From NCBI GenBank assembly GCA_944325435.1, contig CALVAC010000019.1, forward strand, positions 1 through 63,107: 63,107 nucleotides of DNA. Reading direction: 5' to 3'. This document shows, piece after piece, positions 34,098 through 43,997 of the stretch (position 1 is its first letter; the number at the start of each line of letters is the position of its first letter). The DNA is from an uncultured Bacteroidales bacterium (GTDB lineage Bacteria > Bacteroidota > Bacteroidia > Bacteroidales > UBA932). Both the position numbers and the translations under genes were made by a program. The notes beneath the pieces are model-generated. The model saw only the letters and a program-made list of their open reading frames with translations, did no database searches and was not told where the DNA came from.

Positions 34098-35573
34098 ATG
34101 GGAAAAGAAATGTCAAGAAGGTCTTTCATCAAGACCGGTACGGCGGCTGCCCTTGGCCTGACTATCGCTCCGAGCACAATCCTCGGTAAGGTGCATGGCC
34201 ATACTGCCGCTCCGAGCGACAAGCTCAACATCCTTGGAGTGGGAATCGGAGGCCGCGGCTCTGCTGTCCTCCACGAACTTGATTCGCAGAATATAATCGG
34301 TCTCTGCGATGTCGACTGGAACTATGCGAAACCTGTCTTTGACCGCTATCCGAACGCAAAGAGGTACAATGACTACCGCGTGATGTTCGATGAGATGCTC
34401 AAGGATGCTGATGCAGTCGTAGTGGCTACGGCAGACCATACCCACGCTGTCATCGCTGCACAGGCTATGGAGGCAGGCAAGCATGTGTATGTGGAGAAAC
34501 CTATGACACATTCCGTATATGAATCCCGTCTCCTTACAAAGCTTGCGGCAAAGAACAAGGTCGCAACCCAGATGGGTAACCAGGGCGCTTCATCCGAAGG
34601 TCTCCGCCTGCTCTGCGAGTGGGTATGGAACGGCGAGATCGGAGAGGTCAGGAGGGTCGAGGCATTCACAGACCGTCCTATCTGGCCTCAGGGGCTCAAC
34701 CGTCCGGAAAAAGTGGAGCGTGTGCCTAAGACTCTCAACTGGGATTCCTTCATCGGACCTGCACCGTTCCGTCCATATAACTCCATCTATACTCCGTGGA
34801 ATTTCCGCGGCTGGTGGGATTTCGGTACCGGCGCTCTCGGTGATATGGCCAACCATATCCTCCACGGAGCGTTCAAGGCATTGAACCTCAAGTATCCGAC
34901 CAAGGTTGAAGGAAGCTCTACCCTTCTTCTTTCAGATTGCTGCCCTCACGCAGAGATGATCAAGATGACTTTCCCTGCAAGGGACAACATGCCTAAGGTG
35001 GCTATGCCAGAAGTCGAGGTCTACTGGTATGACGGCGGTCTCAAGCCTATGCGTCCGGAAGGGCTTCCTGCAGGAGTCGACCTCAATATCAGCGGCGGTG
35101 GTGTCATCATGTACGGTACCAAGGACACCCTTATCTATGGCTGCTATGCGGACAGGCCATATCTCGTTTCCGGCCGTGTGCCTGAGGCTCCGAAGGTTCT
35201 CCGCAGGATCAGCGAGACCCACCAGATGGACTGGGTGCGCGCCTGCAAGGAAGATCCTGAATACAGGGTGCCTTCTGCATCTGATTTCAGCGAGGCAGGC
35301 CCGCTCAACGAGATGGTCGTGATGGGTGTGCTCGCCGTAAGGCTCCAGGGGCTCAATATGGTTCTCGACTGGGATGGAGAGAATATGAGGTTCACCAATA
35401 TTCCTAAGGATGCCACTGTGCGTTCTGTCATCAAGGACGGGTTCCATATCAACGAGGGGCATCCGACATTCGACAAGACCTGGACGGATCCGGTGGATGC
35501 CAACGAATTTGCGGCAGAGCTTGTGAAACATACATACCAGAACGGGTATTCGCTTCCTGCCATGCCTAAGTAA
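34098..35573 (+). CDS. Tat-exported Gfo/Idh/MocA family oxidoreductase
   Basis: 491 residues. A twin-arginine signal is plain at the N-terminus (MSRRSFIKTGTAAALGLTIA, Arg7-Arg8). A Rossmann fold with LGVGIGGRGSAVL follows, and the family's EKP motif occurs as HVYVEKPMTHS (about 133-143). The substrate domain has the GWWDFGTGALGDMANHILHG pattern found in Bacteroidetes exported members. Tat export fits a protein that must bind NAD(P) in the cytoplasm before translocation. Likely works with the DUF1080 lipoprotein downstream, as 3-keto sugar chemistry pairs these families; the exact substrate is unknown. Confidence 0.9.
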   Translation: MGKEMSRRSFIKTGTAAALGLTIAPSTILGKVHGHTAAPSDKLNILGVGIGGRGSAVLHELDSQNIIGLCDVDWNYAKPVFDRYPNAKRYNDYRVMFDEMLKDADAVVVATADHTHAVIAAQAMEAGKHVYVEKPMTHSVYESRLLTKLAAKNKVATQMGNQGASSEGLRLLCEWVWNGEIGEVRRVEAFTDRPIWPQGLNRPEKVERVPKTLNWDSFIGPAPFRPYNSIYTPWNFRGWWDFGTGALGDMANHILHGAFKALNLKYPTKVEGSSTLLLSDCCPHAEMIKMTFPARDNMPKVAMPEVEVYWYDGGLKPMRPEGLPAGVDLNISGGGVIMYGTKDTLIYGCYADRPYLVSGRVPEAPKVLRRISETHQMDWVRACKEDPEYRVPSASDFSEAGPLNEMVVMGVLAVRLQGLNMVLDWDGENMRFTNIPKDATVRSVIKDGFHINEGHPTFDKTWTDPVDANEFAAELVKHTYQNGYSLPAMPK

Positions 35574-35602
35574 CAGAATCACATTAAAACAAAGTTGATA
35601 CA

Positions 35603-36475
35603 ATGAAAAAGACATTGATTTTTGCGTCTATGTTCGTCGCAGCGCTTACATTCGCTTCTTGCAGCTGCCAGAACAACGCAGGCAAGAAAGGGGAGGCAGC
35701 CAAGACAGCTGAAGCTTCAGCCACTCCGGAGTACACAGTAGTGGAGAAACCTCAGGTGGATCTTTCTACTCTTGAGAAAGATGCTGATGGCTACTACATT
35801 ATCTTCAACGGCAAGGATCTCTCCGGCTGGAGGACATACGGCAAGGATGTCGCTACATCCAGGTGGTCTGTCGAGGATGGCTGCATCAAGTTCACCGGTT
35901 CAGGCGGTGGAGAGGCCCAGACAGGCGAGGGCGGAGACCTTATCTTTGCCCACAAGTTCAAGAATTTCACGCTTGAGTTCGACTGGAAAGTTTCCAAGGG
36001 CGGCAACTCCGGAGTGCTTTATCTTGCTCAGGAAGTCACCACCAAGAAGGATGGCAAGGATGTGTATGAGCCTATCTACATTTCCGCTCCTGAATATCAG
36101 GTGCTCGACAACGAGAACCATCCTGATGCTCAGCTCGGGGTGGATGGCAACAGGAAGTCAGCTTCCCTGTATGACATGATTCCTGCAAAGCCTCAGAATG
36201 CTAAACCATACGGCGAGTGGAACCACGGCAAGATTATGGTATACAAGGGTACTGTAATTCACGGCCAGAACGGAGAGAATGTTGTAGAGTACCATCTGTG
36301 GACTCCTCAGTGGACAGATATGCTCCAGGCAAGCAAGTTCAGCCAGGAGAAATGGCCTCTTGCCTTCGAACTTCTGAACAACTGCGGTGGTGAGAACCAC
36401 GAAGGGTACATCGGATTCCAGGATCATGGAGACGATGTATGGTTCAAGAATATCCGCGTTAAGGTTATGGACTGA
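35603..36475 (+). CDS. DUF1080 / 3-keto-disaccharide hydrolase domain lipoprotein
   Basis: 290 residues. Lipoprotein signal VAALTFASCSCQ, a short Ala/Glu-rich linker, then the domain's hallmark IIFNGKDLSGWRTYG (about 69-83), FTLEFDWKVSKGGNSGVLYL (about 120-139) and APEYQVLDNENHPDA. The family adopts a concanavalin-like fold, and members have been assigned 3-keto-glycoside hydrolase activity. It lies 29 bp after the Tat-exported oxidoreductase, which could supply 3-keto sugars at the cell surface. A strong terminator follows at 36530. Confidence 0.88.
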   Translation: MKKTLIFASMFVAALTFASCSCQNNAGKKGEAAKTAEASATPEYTVVEKPQVDLSTLEKDADGYYIIFNGKDLSGWRTYGKDVATSRWSVEDGCIKFTGSGGGEAQTGEGGDLIFAHKFKNFTLEFDWKVSKGGNSGVLYLAQEVTTKKDGKDVYEPIYISAPEYQVLDNENHPDAQLGVDGNRKSASLYDMIPAKPQNAKPYGEWNHGKIMVYKGTVIHGQNGENVVEYHLWTPQWTDMLQASKFSQEKWPLAFELLNNCGGENHEGYIGFQDHGDDVWFKNIRVKVMD

Positions 36476-36529
36476 TGACATCCGTTAGAGACTGAAGTCC
36501 TGTGGGGACTGATGTCTTGACCGGCATTG

Positions 36530-36571
36530 AGCTGCTGCCTCGCCATCCGGCAAGGCGGCAGCTTTTCTTTT
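36530..36571 (+). terminator. Rho-independent terminator after the tatA-oxidoreductase-DUF1080 unit
   Basis: AGCTGCTGCCT (36530-36540) pairs with AGGCGGCAGCT (36553-36563) with one G-U pair; an inner GCC/GGC extends the stem around ATCC. TTTTCTTTT follows. Confidence 0.85.
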
Positions 36572-36600
36572 CGCTCTCTGTAAAGTTCAGGAAATTTTCC

Positions 36601-36608
36601 TATTTTTG
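36601..36608 (+). promoter_or_regulatory. Promoter -7 element for tatC
   Basis: TATTTTTG fits TAnnTTTG, after the terminator and 57 bp before the tatC ATG, so tatC is probably transcribed separately. Confidence 0.55.
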
Positions 36609-36615
36609 CACCTCG

Positions 36616-36644
36616 TTGTCAACCTGAGCGAAGTGAAGGTTCTG
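36616..36644. repeat. REP-like interspersed repeat
   Basis: TGTCAACCTGAGCGAAGTGA followed by AGGTTCT is a variant of the TGTCAT(C/T)CTGAGCG...GAAG(G/A)ATCT short repeats scattered in many Bacteroidetes genomes. A second copy is at 57293-57321. The outer arms (AACCT/AGGTT) are complementary. Confidence 0.45.
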
Positions 36645-36664
36645 TAAACCAAAAACGATATTGA

Positions 36665-37618
36665 ATGGCCCGGAAGGAAAAGAACATAGGGGAAGACAGA
36701 CAGAAGACAGAAGATCTTGCACAGAGGCATACTTCGGTAACGGAGCCTGCACCTGAGGCCGGATCTCACGATGGGAAAGAGCCCGAGGATGACGAAGAAG
36801 TCAACGAGGCTGAGGTCGAGATGTCTTTCTGGGGACACCTTGAGGCTCTGCGCTGGGTGCTCATAAGGGTCGCCGTCGTGCTGGTCATCCTTGTCATAGC
36901 GGCATTTATTGCCATGCCTCATGTCTTTGACACGTTCATTCTCGGCCCGACCACTTCCAATTTCTTCCTGTATAGGTTCTTCGCCCATTTCGGAGGGAAG
37001 ATTCCTTTCCTGCCAGATTTCGGCGACCAGGATTTCTCGGTATCGATTATCAATATCAATGTCGCATCCCAGTTCATGACACACATCAGCACCTCGTTCT
37101 GGCTGGCTCTGGTGCTGGTCTTCCCGTACCTCATCTACGAGATATGGAAGTTCATCCGTCCGGCCCTGTTCCCCAAGGAGGTGAGCAGTATGAGGATGGC
37201 CTTTGTCATGGGGACCGGGATGTTCTATCTCGGCTGTGCAGTGGGCTACTGCATCGTGTTCCCGTTCACTTTCCGCTTCCTTGTGGAATATCAGATCAGT
37301 GCAAGTGACCTTGTTGTCAACCAGATCAACCTCAATTCATATATCGGGATCTTCATTATGATGATTTTCATAATGGGGGTTGTCTTCGAGCTGCCTCTGC
37401 TCGCCTGGATCCTGTCCAAACTCGGACTGGTACACAAGGATATGCTCAAGAAGTTCCGCAAATATGCCGTAGTGGTGCTTCTTGTCCTTGCTGCGGTCAT
37501 CACGCCGACCGGGGATCCGTTTACGCTGTCACTTGTATTCATCCCTCTCTATCTCCTGTATGAGCTTTCCATTGCCCTTGTCGCACAGAGGAAGCCAGAC
37601 GAGGAAACTGACGACTGA
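36665..37618 (+). CDS. tatC: Twin-arginine translocase subunit TatC
   Basis: 317 residues. A hydrophilic, acidic N-terminal extension of about 55 residues, common in Bacteroidetes TatC, precedes MSFWGHLEALRWVLIR, the family's first cytoplasmic motif (HLEELR). Six TM helices follow, with FPYLIYEIWKFIRPALFPKE (about 155-174) and a conserved VFELPLLAWILSKLG in the second half. It recognises twin-arginine signals such as that of the protein at 34098. It has its own promoter after the terminator rather than being read with tatA. No tatB is visible, as usual in this phylum. Confidence 0.93.
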   Translation: MARKEKNIGEDRQKTEDLAQRHTSVTEPAPEAGSHDGKEPEDDEEVNEAEVEMSFWGHLEALRWVLIRVAVVLVILVIAAFIAMPHVFDTFILGPTTSNFFLYRFFAHFGGKIPFLPDFGDQDFSVSIININVASQFMTHISTSFWLALVLVFPYLIYEIWKFIRPALFPKEVSSMRMAFVMGTGMFYLGCAVGYCIVFPFTFRFLVEYQISASDLVVNQINLNSYIGIFIMMIFIMGVVFELPLLAWILSKLGLVHKDMLKKFRKYAVVVLLVLAAVITPTGDPFTLSLVFIPLYLLYELSIALVAQRKPDEETDD

Positions 37619-37965
37619 CATCGGTCCTCCTTCCGCAATCGCAAGTCCCGTATTGCCTCCTCCGTGTGCACATCCGTTGACTCTGCCACGCCCCGGCGCG
37701 CATCCGCTCTCCGGTAAAGCCTGTATAATATCGTGAAGTCTCTATCTGCGGGCGCGGTAGTGTCCACTTTATTGCGGCTTGTGTCGTAGAGGTACATTGC
37801 TGGTGTTCAGTGATTTGACACTTGAGAAACAGGCGAAGCAGTCCACTTTTTGCTTTGTATGGCAGGGTTGCCATAGCTGAAATCGTTAAATTTGTGATTA
37901 CGGTCTTGTCTGTTTCAGGGCCGTAAAACCACATTTTATTAATCAATAACACTAAATTCAACCGT
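37619..37965 (+). promoter_or_regulatory. Intergenic region with the SusC promoter and a leader hairpin
   Basis: The 347 bp hold no credible gene. TAAATTTG at 37887-37894 fits the -7 consensus. A hairpin TTACGGTC (37898-37905) with GGCCGTAA (37919-37926, one G-U pair) lies in the expected mRNA leader, 39 bp before the susC-like ATG. The rest (37619-37880) shows nothing I can assign. Confidence 0.5.
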
Positions 37966-40944
37966 ATGAGAAAAATTCTGACTTTAGTGCTGCTGCTGAC
38001 CGGTTTCACCGCCTTTGCCCAGCAGCACACCGTCAAAGGTACGGTTACCGACCAGAACGGGGACCCTGTCATCGGGATGACAGTCCTTGAACAAGGAACC
38101 CGGAACGGTACGGTTACCGATGAGAATGGTGATTATTCCATCTCTGTTTCGAGACCGGATGCAACGCTTGAATTCAATTCTTTGGGGTACAGGACGGTAA
38201 TAGAAGCTGTCGCCGGGCGCGGGGTAATCAATGTCGAGTCTTCGGAAGAAGCCATAGCGCTGGATGCGGTAGTTGCTATCGGTTATGGTACGGTCAAGAA
38301 GGCTGACCTCACGACAGCGGTTTCCACAGTATCTACAGAAGACATCAATCTCCGTCCGGTGACCGAGGCTTCCGGATTTATCCAGGGAAAGGTCGCCGGT
38401 GTCCAGGTGCAGCAGACAAGTGGTCTTCCCGGGGGGGGTATGACGGTAAGAATCCGCGGAGCATCTTCCATTGCATCAAGCAATGACCCTCTCTATGTGG
38501 TCGATGGTGTCCCTGTCGGGGAAGGCAGCTACGCGATCGCCTACCTCTCTCCTAACGACATCGAGTCCATGTCCATTCTCAAGGACGCATCTTCAGCCGC
38601 AATCTACGGTTCCAGGGGGGCCAACGGAGTTGTCCTCATCACCACCAAGCAGGGCAAGGTGAGCAGCGGACCGCAGATCAATTTCAGCGCATATTGCGGT
38701 ATCTCCAATGTCACCAAGACATACGATGTGCTCAATGTCGAGCAGTACAGGGATCTGATGAATGAAATCAATGTCGGAGTCAATCTGCCGGAAGGACTGA
38801 AGGATGAGACAGACTGGTTCGATGAGACATACAGGACCGGGATAAGCCAGAATTACCAGGTGTCCGTGTCCAATGCCAACGACAGGATGAAATACTATCT
38901 CGGAGCCGGATATTCGGATGAGCAGGGTATCTTCAGGGTAGCCTACAACAAGAGATACAATGTAAAGGCAAGTTTCGAGTCCGACCTGTTCAAATGGATA
39001 TCGGTCGGAGCGAATGTGGCATATTCCCATTACAGGAACAACGGTATCATCTCCGGTACGGGTTCCAACAGGGCTGGTGTAGTGCTCTCGGTCATCAATA
39101 CGCCTACATACGCCAAGGTCTGGGATGAGACAAACCCGGACTGGTACTGGGATGATTTCTACGGTGCCAATCTGACGACACAGGAGGAGAATATGGCAAG
39201 GACGGAGAACAACTATTCCGAGACCGACCGTCTGCTTCTGACCGGATATGCGACAATCAAGTTCCATAAGAACCTCAATTTCAAGTCTACAGTGACGATG
39301 GACCGTCGCTGGGTACACTCCTTTGAGTTCCTTGATCCTATCCATACTTCATACGGCCGCTCCCAGCACGGTACGGCTTCGGATACGAGAAGCGATGATA
39401 TGAGGATGGTCTATGACAATATCCTGACATATAACAACACCTGGGGAGGAAAGCATAATTTCGAGGCAATGGGCGGTACTTCCGCGACGACTTCGAAATG
39501 GGAGCAGCTTTCCGGTTCGAGGTCATACTTCTCCCCGGACTACGGCAATGCCCTGTGGGGACTCAGCGGAGGGAACAACGGAGGTCTGCGCGGACAGTCC
39601 CAGGATTTCGCGGAATGGGCTATCATGTCATATCTTGCCCGTGTCTCATACAATTATGACAGCAAGTATTATGTCACAGTCAACTTCAGGGCGGACGGCT
39701 CTTCGAAGCTGGCACCGGGACACAAATGGGGCTATTTCCCATCTGCATCGGCGGCATGGCGTCTTTCCGCAGAACCTTGGCTCAAGGATGTGCCGTGGCT
39801 GAGTGACCTCAAGCTCCGTGTCGGCTGGGGACAGTCAGGAAACCAGTCGGGACTCGGAGACTACGCCTGGGTACAGACATACGGCACCAATTACTACAAC
39901 TGGACAGAGGAACAGTATGCGCAGGCTGTCCCTACCCTTGGCGGCAAGACCAATATCGGCAACAGGGAGCTGACATGGGAGACCACTACGCAGACCAATG
40001 TCGGAATCGACTTCGCCGTGCTTGACAATAAGTTGACTTTCACTCTGGATGGATACTACAAGTACACAAAGGACCTTCTCCTGAATGTGCCTATGCCTGA
40101 CCCTAACCCATCTCTCTTCAGGAACGAGGGTGAGATGTCCAACTGGGGTCTTGAGTTCGCTCTCTCTTCCGTCAATTTCGACCGCAAGGGATTCCGCTGG
40201 ACGACCGACTTCAATATCTCGATGAACAGGAACAGGCTCGAGAAGCTCGACCTGCAGCAGGTGTACTATTACGCCACCACTTCCGAGGCCCTCAGCGAGA
40301 GCGTCATCAGGATGACTCCGGGTCAGCCTCTGTCCATGTTCTGGGGCTACAAGGCTCTGGGGGTGGATCCGGAGACCGGAATGATGATATACGAGGACAT
40401 TTCCGGGGATGGCAAGATATCGGATGTGGACAAGCAGTATATCGGCAACGCCAATCCTGACTTCATTTTCGGTATGACCAATACCCTCAGCTGGAAAGGC
40501 ATCAACCTCAGTTTCCTTATTACCGGATCTGTGGGTAACGATATCTATAATGCATCAAAGATAGAAATGGTGGGTATGTACACCGGAGCGAACCAGATAA
40601 CGGATGTGCTCCGTCGCTGGAGAGTGCCGGGACAGATTACCGATATCCCGAAGGCAGGGGAACTCGACAACCTCAGGGCCTCTACGCGCTGGGTGGAGGA
40701 TGGGTCTTATCTCAAGATCAAGAACATCACCCTTTCATACGACATTACGCATCCTAAGCTGAAGAAGGCCAACATATCGAGGATACAGCCTTATATCACG
40801 CTCGACAACATGATCACTTTCACCAATTATTCCGGCTATGACCCTGAGATGAGCCAGTGGTCAGATGCATATCAGACAGGCATCGACTGGGGGACATATC
40901 CGAATATCAGGACAGTGATTTTCGGTGTAAACATTGATTTCTAA
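37966..40944 (+). CDS. SusC/RagA-family TonB-dependent outer membrane transporter
   Basis: 992 residues. Signal peptide (LLLLTGFTAFAQ), then a carboxypeptidase-regulatory-like domain (HTVKGTVTDQNGDPVIGMTV, about 23-100), the TonB box region VVAIGYGTVKKADLTTAV (about 104-121), the plug with VQVQQTSGLPGGGMTVRIRG and DPLYVVDGVPVGE, and a large beta-barrel ending in an aromatic strand (VIFGVNIDF). It imports oligosaccharides in partnership with the SusD-like lipoprotein 13 bp downstream. The GH30 enzyme in the same operon suggests beta-linked glucan as substrate. It is the first gene of the locus. Confidence 0.95.
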   Translation: MRKILTLVLLLTGFTAFAQQHTVKGTVTDQNGDPVIGMTVLEQGTRNGTVTDENGDYSISVSRPDATLEFNSLGYRTVIEAVAGRGVINVESSEEAIALDAVVAIGYGTVKKADLTTAVSTVSTEDINLRPVTEASGFIQGKVAGVQVQQTSGLPGGGMTVRIRGASSIASSNDPLYVVDGVPVGEGSYAIAYLSPNDIESMSILKDASSAAIYGSRGANGVVLITTKQGKVSSGPQINFSAYCGISNVTKTYDVLNVEQYRDLMNEINVGVNLPEGLKDETDWFDETYRTGISQNYQVSVSNANDRMKYYLGAGYSDEQGIFRVAYNKRYNVKASFESDLFKWISVGANVAYSHYRNNGIISGTGSNRAGVVLSVINTPTYAKVWDETNPDWYWDDFYGANLTTQEENMARTENNYSETDRLLLTGYATIKFHKNLNFKSTVTMDRRWVHSFEFLDPIHTSYGRSQHGTASDTRSDDMRMVYDNILTYNNTWGGKHNFEAMGGTSATTSKWEQLSGSRSYFSPDYGNALWGLSGGNNGGLRGQSQDFAEWAIMSYLARVSYNYDSKYYVTVNFRADGSSKLAPGHKWGYFPSASAAWRLSAEPWLKDVPWLSDLKLRVGWGQSGNQSGLGDYAWVQTYGTNYYNWTEEQYAQAVPTLGGKTNIGNRELTWETTTQTNVGIDFAVLDNKLTFTLDGYYKYTKDLLLNVPMPDPNPSLFRNEGEMSNWGLEFALSSVNFDRKGFRWTTDFNISMNRNRLEKLDLQQVYYYATTSEALSESVIRMTPGQPLSMFWGYKALGVDPETGMMIYEDISGDGKISDVDKQYIGNANPDFIFGMTNTLSWKGINLSFLITGSVGNDIYNASKIEMVGMYTGANQITDVLRRWRVPGQITDIPKAGELDNLRASTRWVEDGSYLKIKNITLSYDITHPKLKKANISRIQPYITLDNMITFTNYSGYDPEMSQWSDAYQTGIDWGTYPNIRTVIFGVNIDF

Positions 40945-40957
40945 AAGACAGGTGAAA

Positions 40958-42475
40958 ATGAAAAAGATATTCAGAATACTCTCGATTGTTTCCGCTCTCT
41001 CTCTGTCCGCCTGTGACCTTGACCTGTATCCCGTGACTTCTTACAACGAGGGCAATGTCACAGTGGATGAGAACACAGAATCACAGTATTCTACGCGGGA
41101 ACATATGCAGGGGCTCAGGGAAGCCCTTTATAACAGCAACGCACGTGATATCCAGGAAAAAGGGTATCTGGATTGGCTTGTGTATAACGAGTGCCGCGCG
41201 GACAACGCCTATTGCGGCAGTCTTACCACCGGCGAGATTGTGGCGATAGAGGCCAATGCGCAGGATGGGGCGAACAAGAATGTGGACAGGGACTGGTCCT
41301 GGTACCTGTCACAGCTGACGGCTGCGAACCAGATAATCTGCAATATCGACCGGGTCAAGGAGCAGGATCCGACTATGACGGACAAGGAGTATCAGGAATG
41401 GAAGTCTGAGGCCCTGTGCTGGAGGTCGTTGATGTTCTATCAGATGTCGCAGATATGGGGAGGAGTGCCTCTCATCACCACTATTCCTCCGGCCATCACG
41501 GCAGAGAACATCGAGGAGGTCTATGACGAATACTATCCGGCAAAGGCTCCTATAGAGCAGGTATATGAAAGGATGATAACCGACCTTGAATATGCAGCCG
41601 AATATGCTCCTGATGTGGATCCGTCCAACAAGTTTCTGTTCACGAAAGGGTTTGCCAACGGTCTGCTGGCCCGTATCTATGCTGAGAAGACTTGCCGGGA
41701 CTGGAACAAGGTGGCCCAGTATTGCACTGCAGTCGAAGGTATGGGCTACTCCCTGTGCGAGCATTACGGTGACCTGTGGGCGTTCAACGAAACAGATACT
41801 GAGAACCGCAATACTTCAGAGTCCATCTTCGAGGTGCAGTGGCCGCGCAGCAGCGGCAACTGGGTGAACTGGATGCTTTACCGCAATGCCTACGACCCTG
41901 ACGGCAACTATTCCTGGGCGAAATGGGTCACTCCATCCAGAGACCTGATTGCGGCATACGAGGCAGAGGAGGATACGGAGAGGATGAACGCTACCATAAA
42001 GTTCGATGAGTGTACTTGGAGCAGCTACTATCCGGCAGACAACTACGCATTTATGTACAAGGTGCCTACCGGGGCGACAAGCATTATATTGATGCGCCTT
42101 GCGGAGATTTATCTTCTCCATGCAGAAGCCCTTACCATGACGGGAAACCTTACAGGCGAGACCGGGGCGGAAGGATATGTCAACAGGGTCCGCACAAGGG
42201 CCGGACTTGACCCGCTTCCGGCCAGCGCGACACAGTCCCAGGAGGCGATGCTGGATGCCGTGCTTCACGAGAGGAGACTCGAACTTGCACTTGAAGGCTT
42301 CCGCTTCTATGACCTTGTGCGTCATGGCAAGGCCAAGGAGATACATGATGCAATGCCGCTGGAAGACTCTTATTGGCAGACCCGTTATCCGCTGACGGAT
42401 GAGACTGTCTTGATGCCGATCCCGACTACTGCCCTGGAGGATAACCCGAGACTTGTACAGAATCCAGGATATTGA
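40958..42475 (+). CDS. SusD/RagB-family glycan-binding lipoprotein
   Basis: 505 residues from the ATG at 40958 (lipoprotein signal IVSALSLSACDLDLYP). Features of the family: DLDLYPVTSYNEG at the mature N-terminus, TPR-like helices with WKSEALCWRSLMFYQMSQIWGG (about 149-170), FLFTKGFANGLLARIYAEK, and the C-terminal LHERRLELALEGFRFYDLVRHGKA. It sits as a lid on the SusC partner and binds the incoming oligosaccharide. Extra in-frame codons to 40934 lie within the susC-like gene and lack a signal, so they are excluded. Confidence 0.94.
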   Translation: MKKIFRILSIVSALSLSACDLDLYPVTSYNEGNVTVDENTESQYSTREHMQGLREALYNSNARDIQEKGYLDWLVYNECRADNAYCGSLTTGEIVAIEANAQDGANKNVDRDWSWYLSQLTAANQIICNIDRVKEQDPTMTDKEYQEWKSEALCWRSLMFYQMSQIWGGVPLITTIPPAITAENIEEVYDEYYPAKAPIEQVYERMITDLEYAAEYAPDVDPSNKFLFTKGFANGLLARIYAEKTCRDWNKVAQYCTAVEGMGYSLCEHYGDLWAFNETDTENRNTSESIFEVQWPRSSGNWVNWMLYRNAYDPDGNYSWAKWVTPSRDLIAAYEAEEDTERMNATIKFDECTWSSYYPADNYAFMYKVPTGATSIILMRLAEIYLLHAEALTMTGNLTGETGAEGYVNRVRTRAGLDPLPASATQSQEAMLDAVLHERRLELALEGFRFYDLVRHGKAKEIHDAMPLEDSYWQTRYPLTDETVLMPIPTTALEDNPRLVQNPGY

Positions 42476-42488
42476 TAATTCGTATGAT

Positions 42489-43985
42489 ATGAAAAAGACA
42501 ATGACAATATTTTCCATAATGGCGTGTGCCTGCATCGCGGCAGGCTGCAATTCTCCGGCGGCAGGAGCCGGAGACGGACAGGATGGCGGAGATGGACAGG
42601 TGACTGTAGAGGAAAGCCCGGTTATGGCGTATGTGACGACTGCAAGCAGGTCCAGGCTTTTCAGCAGTGAAGAGCTCGAGTTCTCACGTCCGGCGTCGAT
42701 GTCTCCGTATATAGTCCGGATAGACCCTTCCACGACCTGGCAGACGGTAGATGGGTTCGGTGCTGCAATTACCGGGGCCACGAGCTACAACCTTATGCAG
42801 ATGACGCAGGAGGCAAGGACAGCATTTCTCAAGGAGATGTTCGACCCTCGGACGGGAATCGGCTCCAGCCTGATAAGGGTTCCGATAGGCTCCTCCGATT
42901 TTCCGGCAAGGGGTTCGGCGGCGGAATATACATGGTGCGACTCCGAGGGGATAGAGAATTTCGCCCCTCACGAGGAGGACCTGACTTATCTGATACCGGT
43001 GCTGAAAGAGATATATGCCATCAATCCGGATGTGAAGATTATCGGATCTCCGTGGTCAGCCCCTCTGTGGATGAAAGAATACAGTTCATGGACAAGTGCA
43101 TCCCTGAAGACTGAATGCTATCAGGACTATGCGCAGTATTTCGTGAAATGGATCCAGTATATGGAGAGCCAGGGATTTGACATCTATGCGATAACCCCTC
43201 AGAACGAGCCGCTCAACAGGGGCAATTCCATGTCGATGTATATGGGGTGGCAGCAGCAGAGGGATTTCATAAAGGATGCCCTCGGCCCGGCATTCAAGTC
43301 GGCAGGAATCGGCACGAAGATACTGGTCTTCGACCATAACTACAACTATGACAATGTCTCTGACCAGCAGGGATATCCTCTCCATATCTATGGAGATGCC
43401 GAGGCATCTCGGTATGTCGCCGGGTCTGCATGGCACAACTACAACGGAAGCGTGACTGAGCTTGACCAGATAGCCGCTGAATATCCGGACAAGGACATCT
43501 ATTTCACGGAGGCATCCATCGGGGCATGGAACTACACTTTCGAGAATTGTCTTGTGGATGATTTCCAGAGCATTTTCTACGGGGTGCTGTCGCGCGGTGG
43601 CAAGGGCGTGACCCTCTGGAACCTCATGCTGGATAATGACGGAGGCCCTTACAGCCCTGCCGACGGCTCCTGCAAGACGTGCTATGGCGCAGTGGAGGTC
43701 AACAATTCCACCTGGCAGATTACAGACAGGAAAACCCACTATTACAACATTGCCCATGCGTCCAAGGTCATCCGCCCGGGAGCTGTCCGCATCGGGACTT
43801 CCGGATTCACGATGGACAACCTTGACTACCTCGCATTCCTCAATACAGATGGTTCGATAGGAGTCATCATCGTCAACAAGAACAGCGAGGCGCAGAACCT
43901 TACTTTCACGACAGATGAATATTCAGTGAACTATGAGGTCCCGGCCAGGTCTCTTGTATCCTTGAAATGGCTGTATGAAGAATAA
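42489..43985 (+). CDS. GH30-family glycoside hydrolase lipoprotein (possible endo-beta-1,6-glucanase)
   Basis: 498 residues; lipoprotein signal MACACIAAGCNSP. The GH30 TIM barrel is clear: WQTVDGFGAAITGATSYNL, SLIRVPIGSSDF, then the acid/base Glu240 in ITPQNEPLN and the nucleophile Glu341 in DIYFTEAS. The side beta-domain at the C-terminus ends PARSLVSLKWLY. In gut Bacteroides, GH30_3 enzymes beside SusCD pairs cut beta-1,6-glucan (pustulan-type, from fungal walls); the gene order here fits, but subfamily assignment needs a tree. Other GH30 activities (glucosylceramidase, fucosidase or xylanase types) remain possible. No GH3 beta-glucosidase is in the window. Confidence 0.9.
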   Translation: MKKTMTIFSIMACACIAAGCNSPAAGAGDGQDGGDGQVTVEESPVMAYVTTASRSRLFSSEELEFSRPASMSPYIVRIDPSTTWQTVDGFGAAITGATSYNLMQMTQEARTAFLKEMFDPRTGIGSSLIRVPIGSSDFPARGSAAEYTWCDSEGIENFAPHEEDLTYLIPVLKEIYAINPDVKIIGSPWSAPLWMKEYSSWTSASLKTECYQDYAQYFVKWIQYMESQGFDIYAITPQNEPLNRGNSMSMYMGWQQQRDFIKDALGPAFKSAGIGTKILVFDHNYNYDNVSDQQGYPLHIYGDAEASRYVAGSAWHNYNGSVTELDQIAAEYPDKDIYFTEASIGAWNYTFENCLVDDFQSIFYGVLSRGGKGVTLWNLMLDNDGGPYSPADGSCKTCYGAVEVNNSTWQITDRKTHYYNIAHASKVIRPGAVRIGTSGFTMDNLDYLAFLNTDGSIGVIIVNKNSEAQNLTFTTDEYSVNYEVPARSLVSLKWLYEE

Positions 43986-43997
43986 AAACATAATATC

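Noticed and set aside
37727..37742. ATATCGTGAAG, reverse complement of part of the island promoter block
   Set aside because: Only 11 bases match, there are no AAAACAACA repeats or correctly spaced -7 element, and it lies before an unrelated gene.
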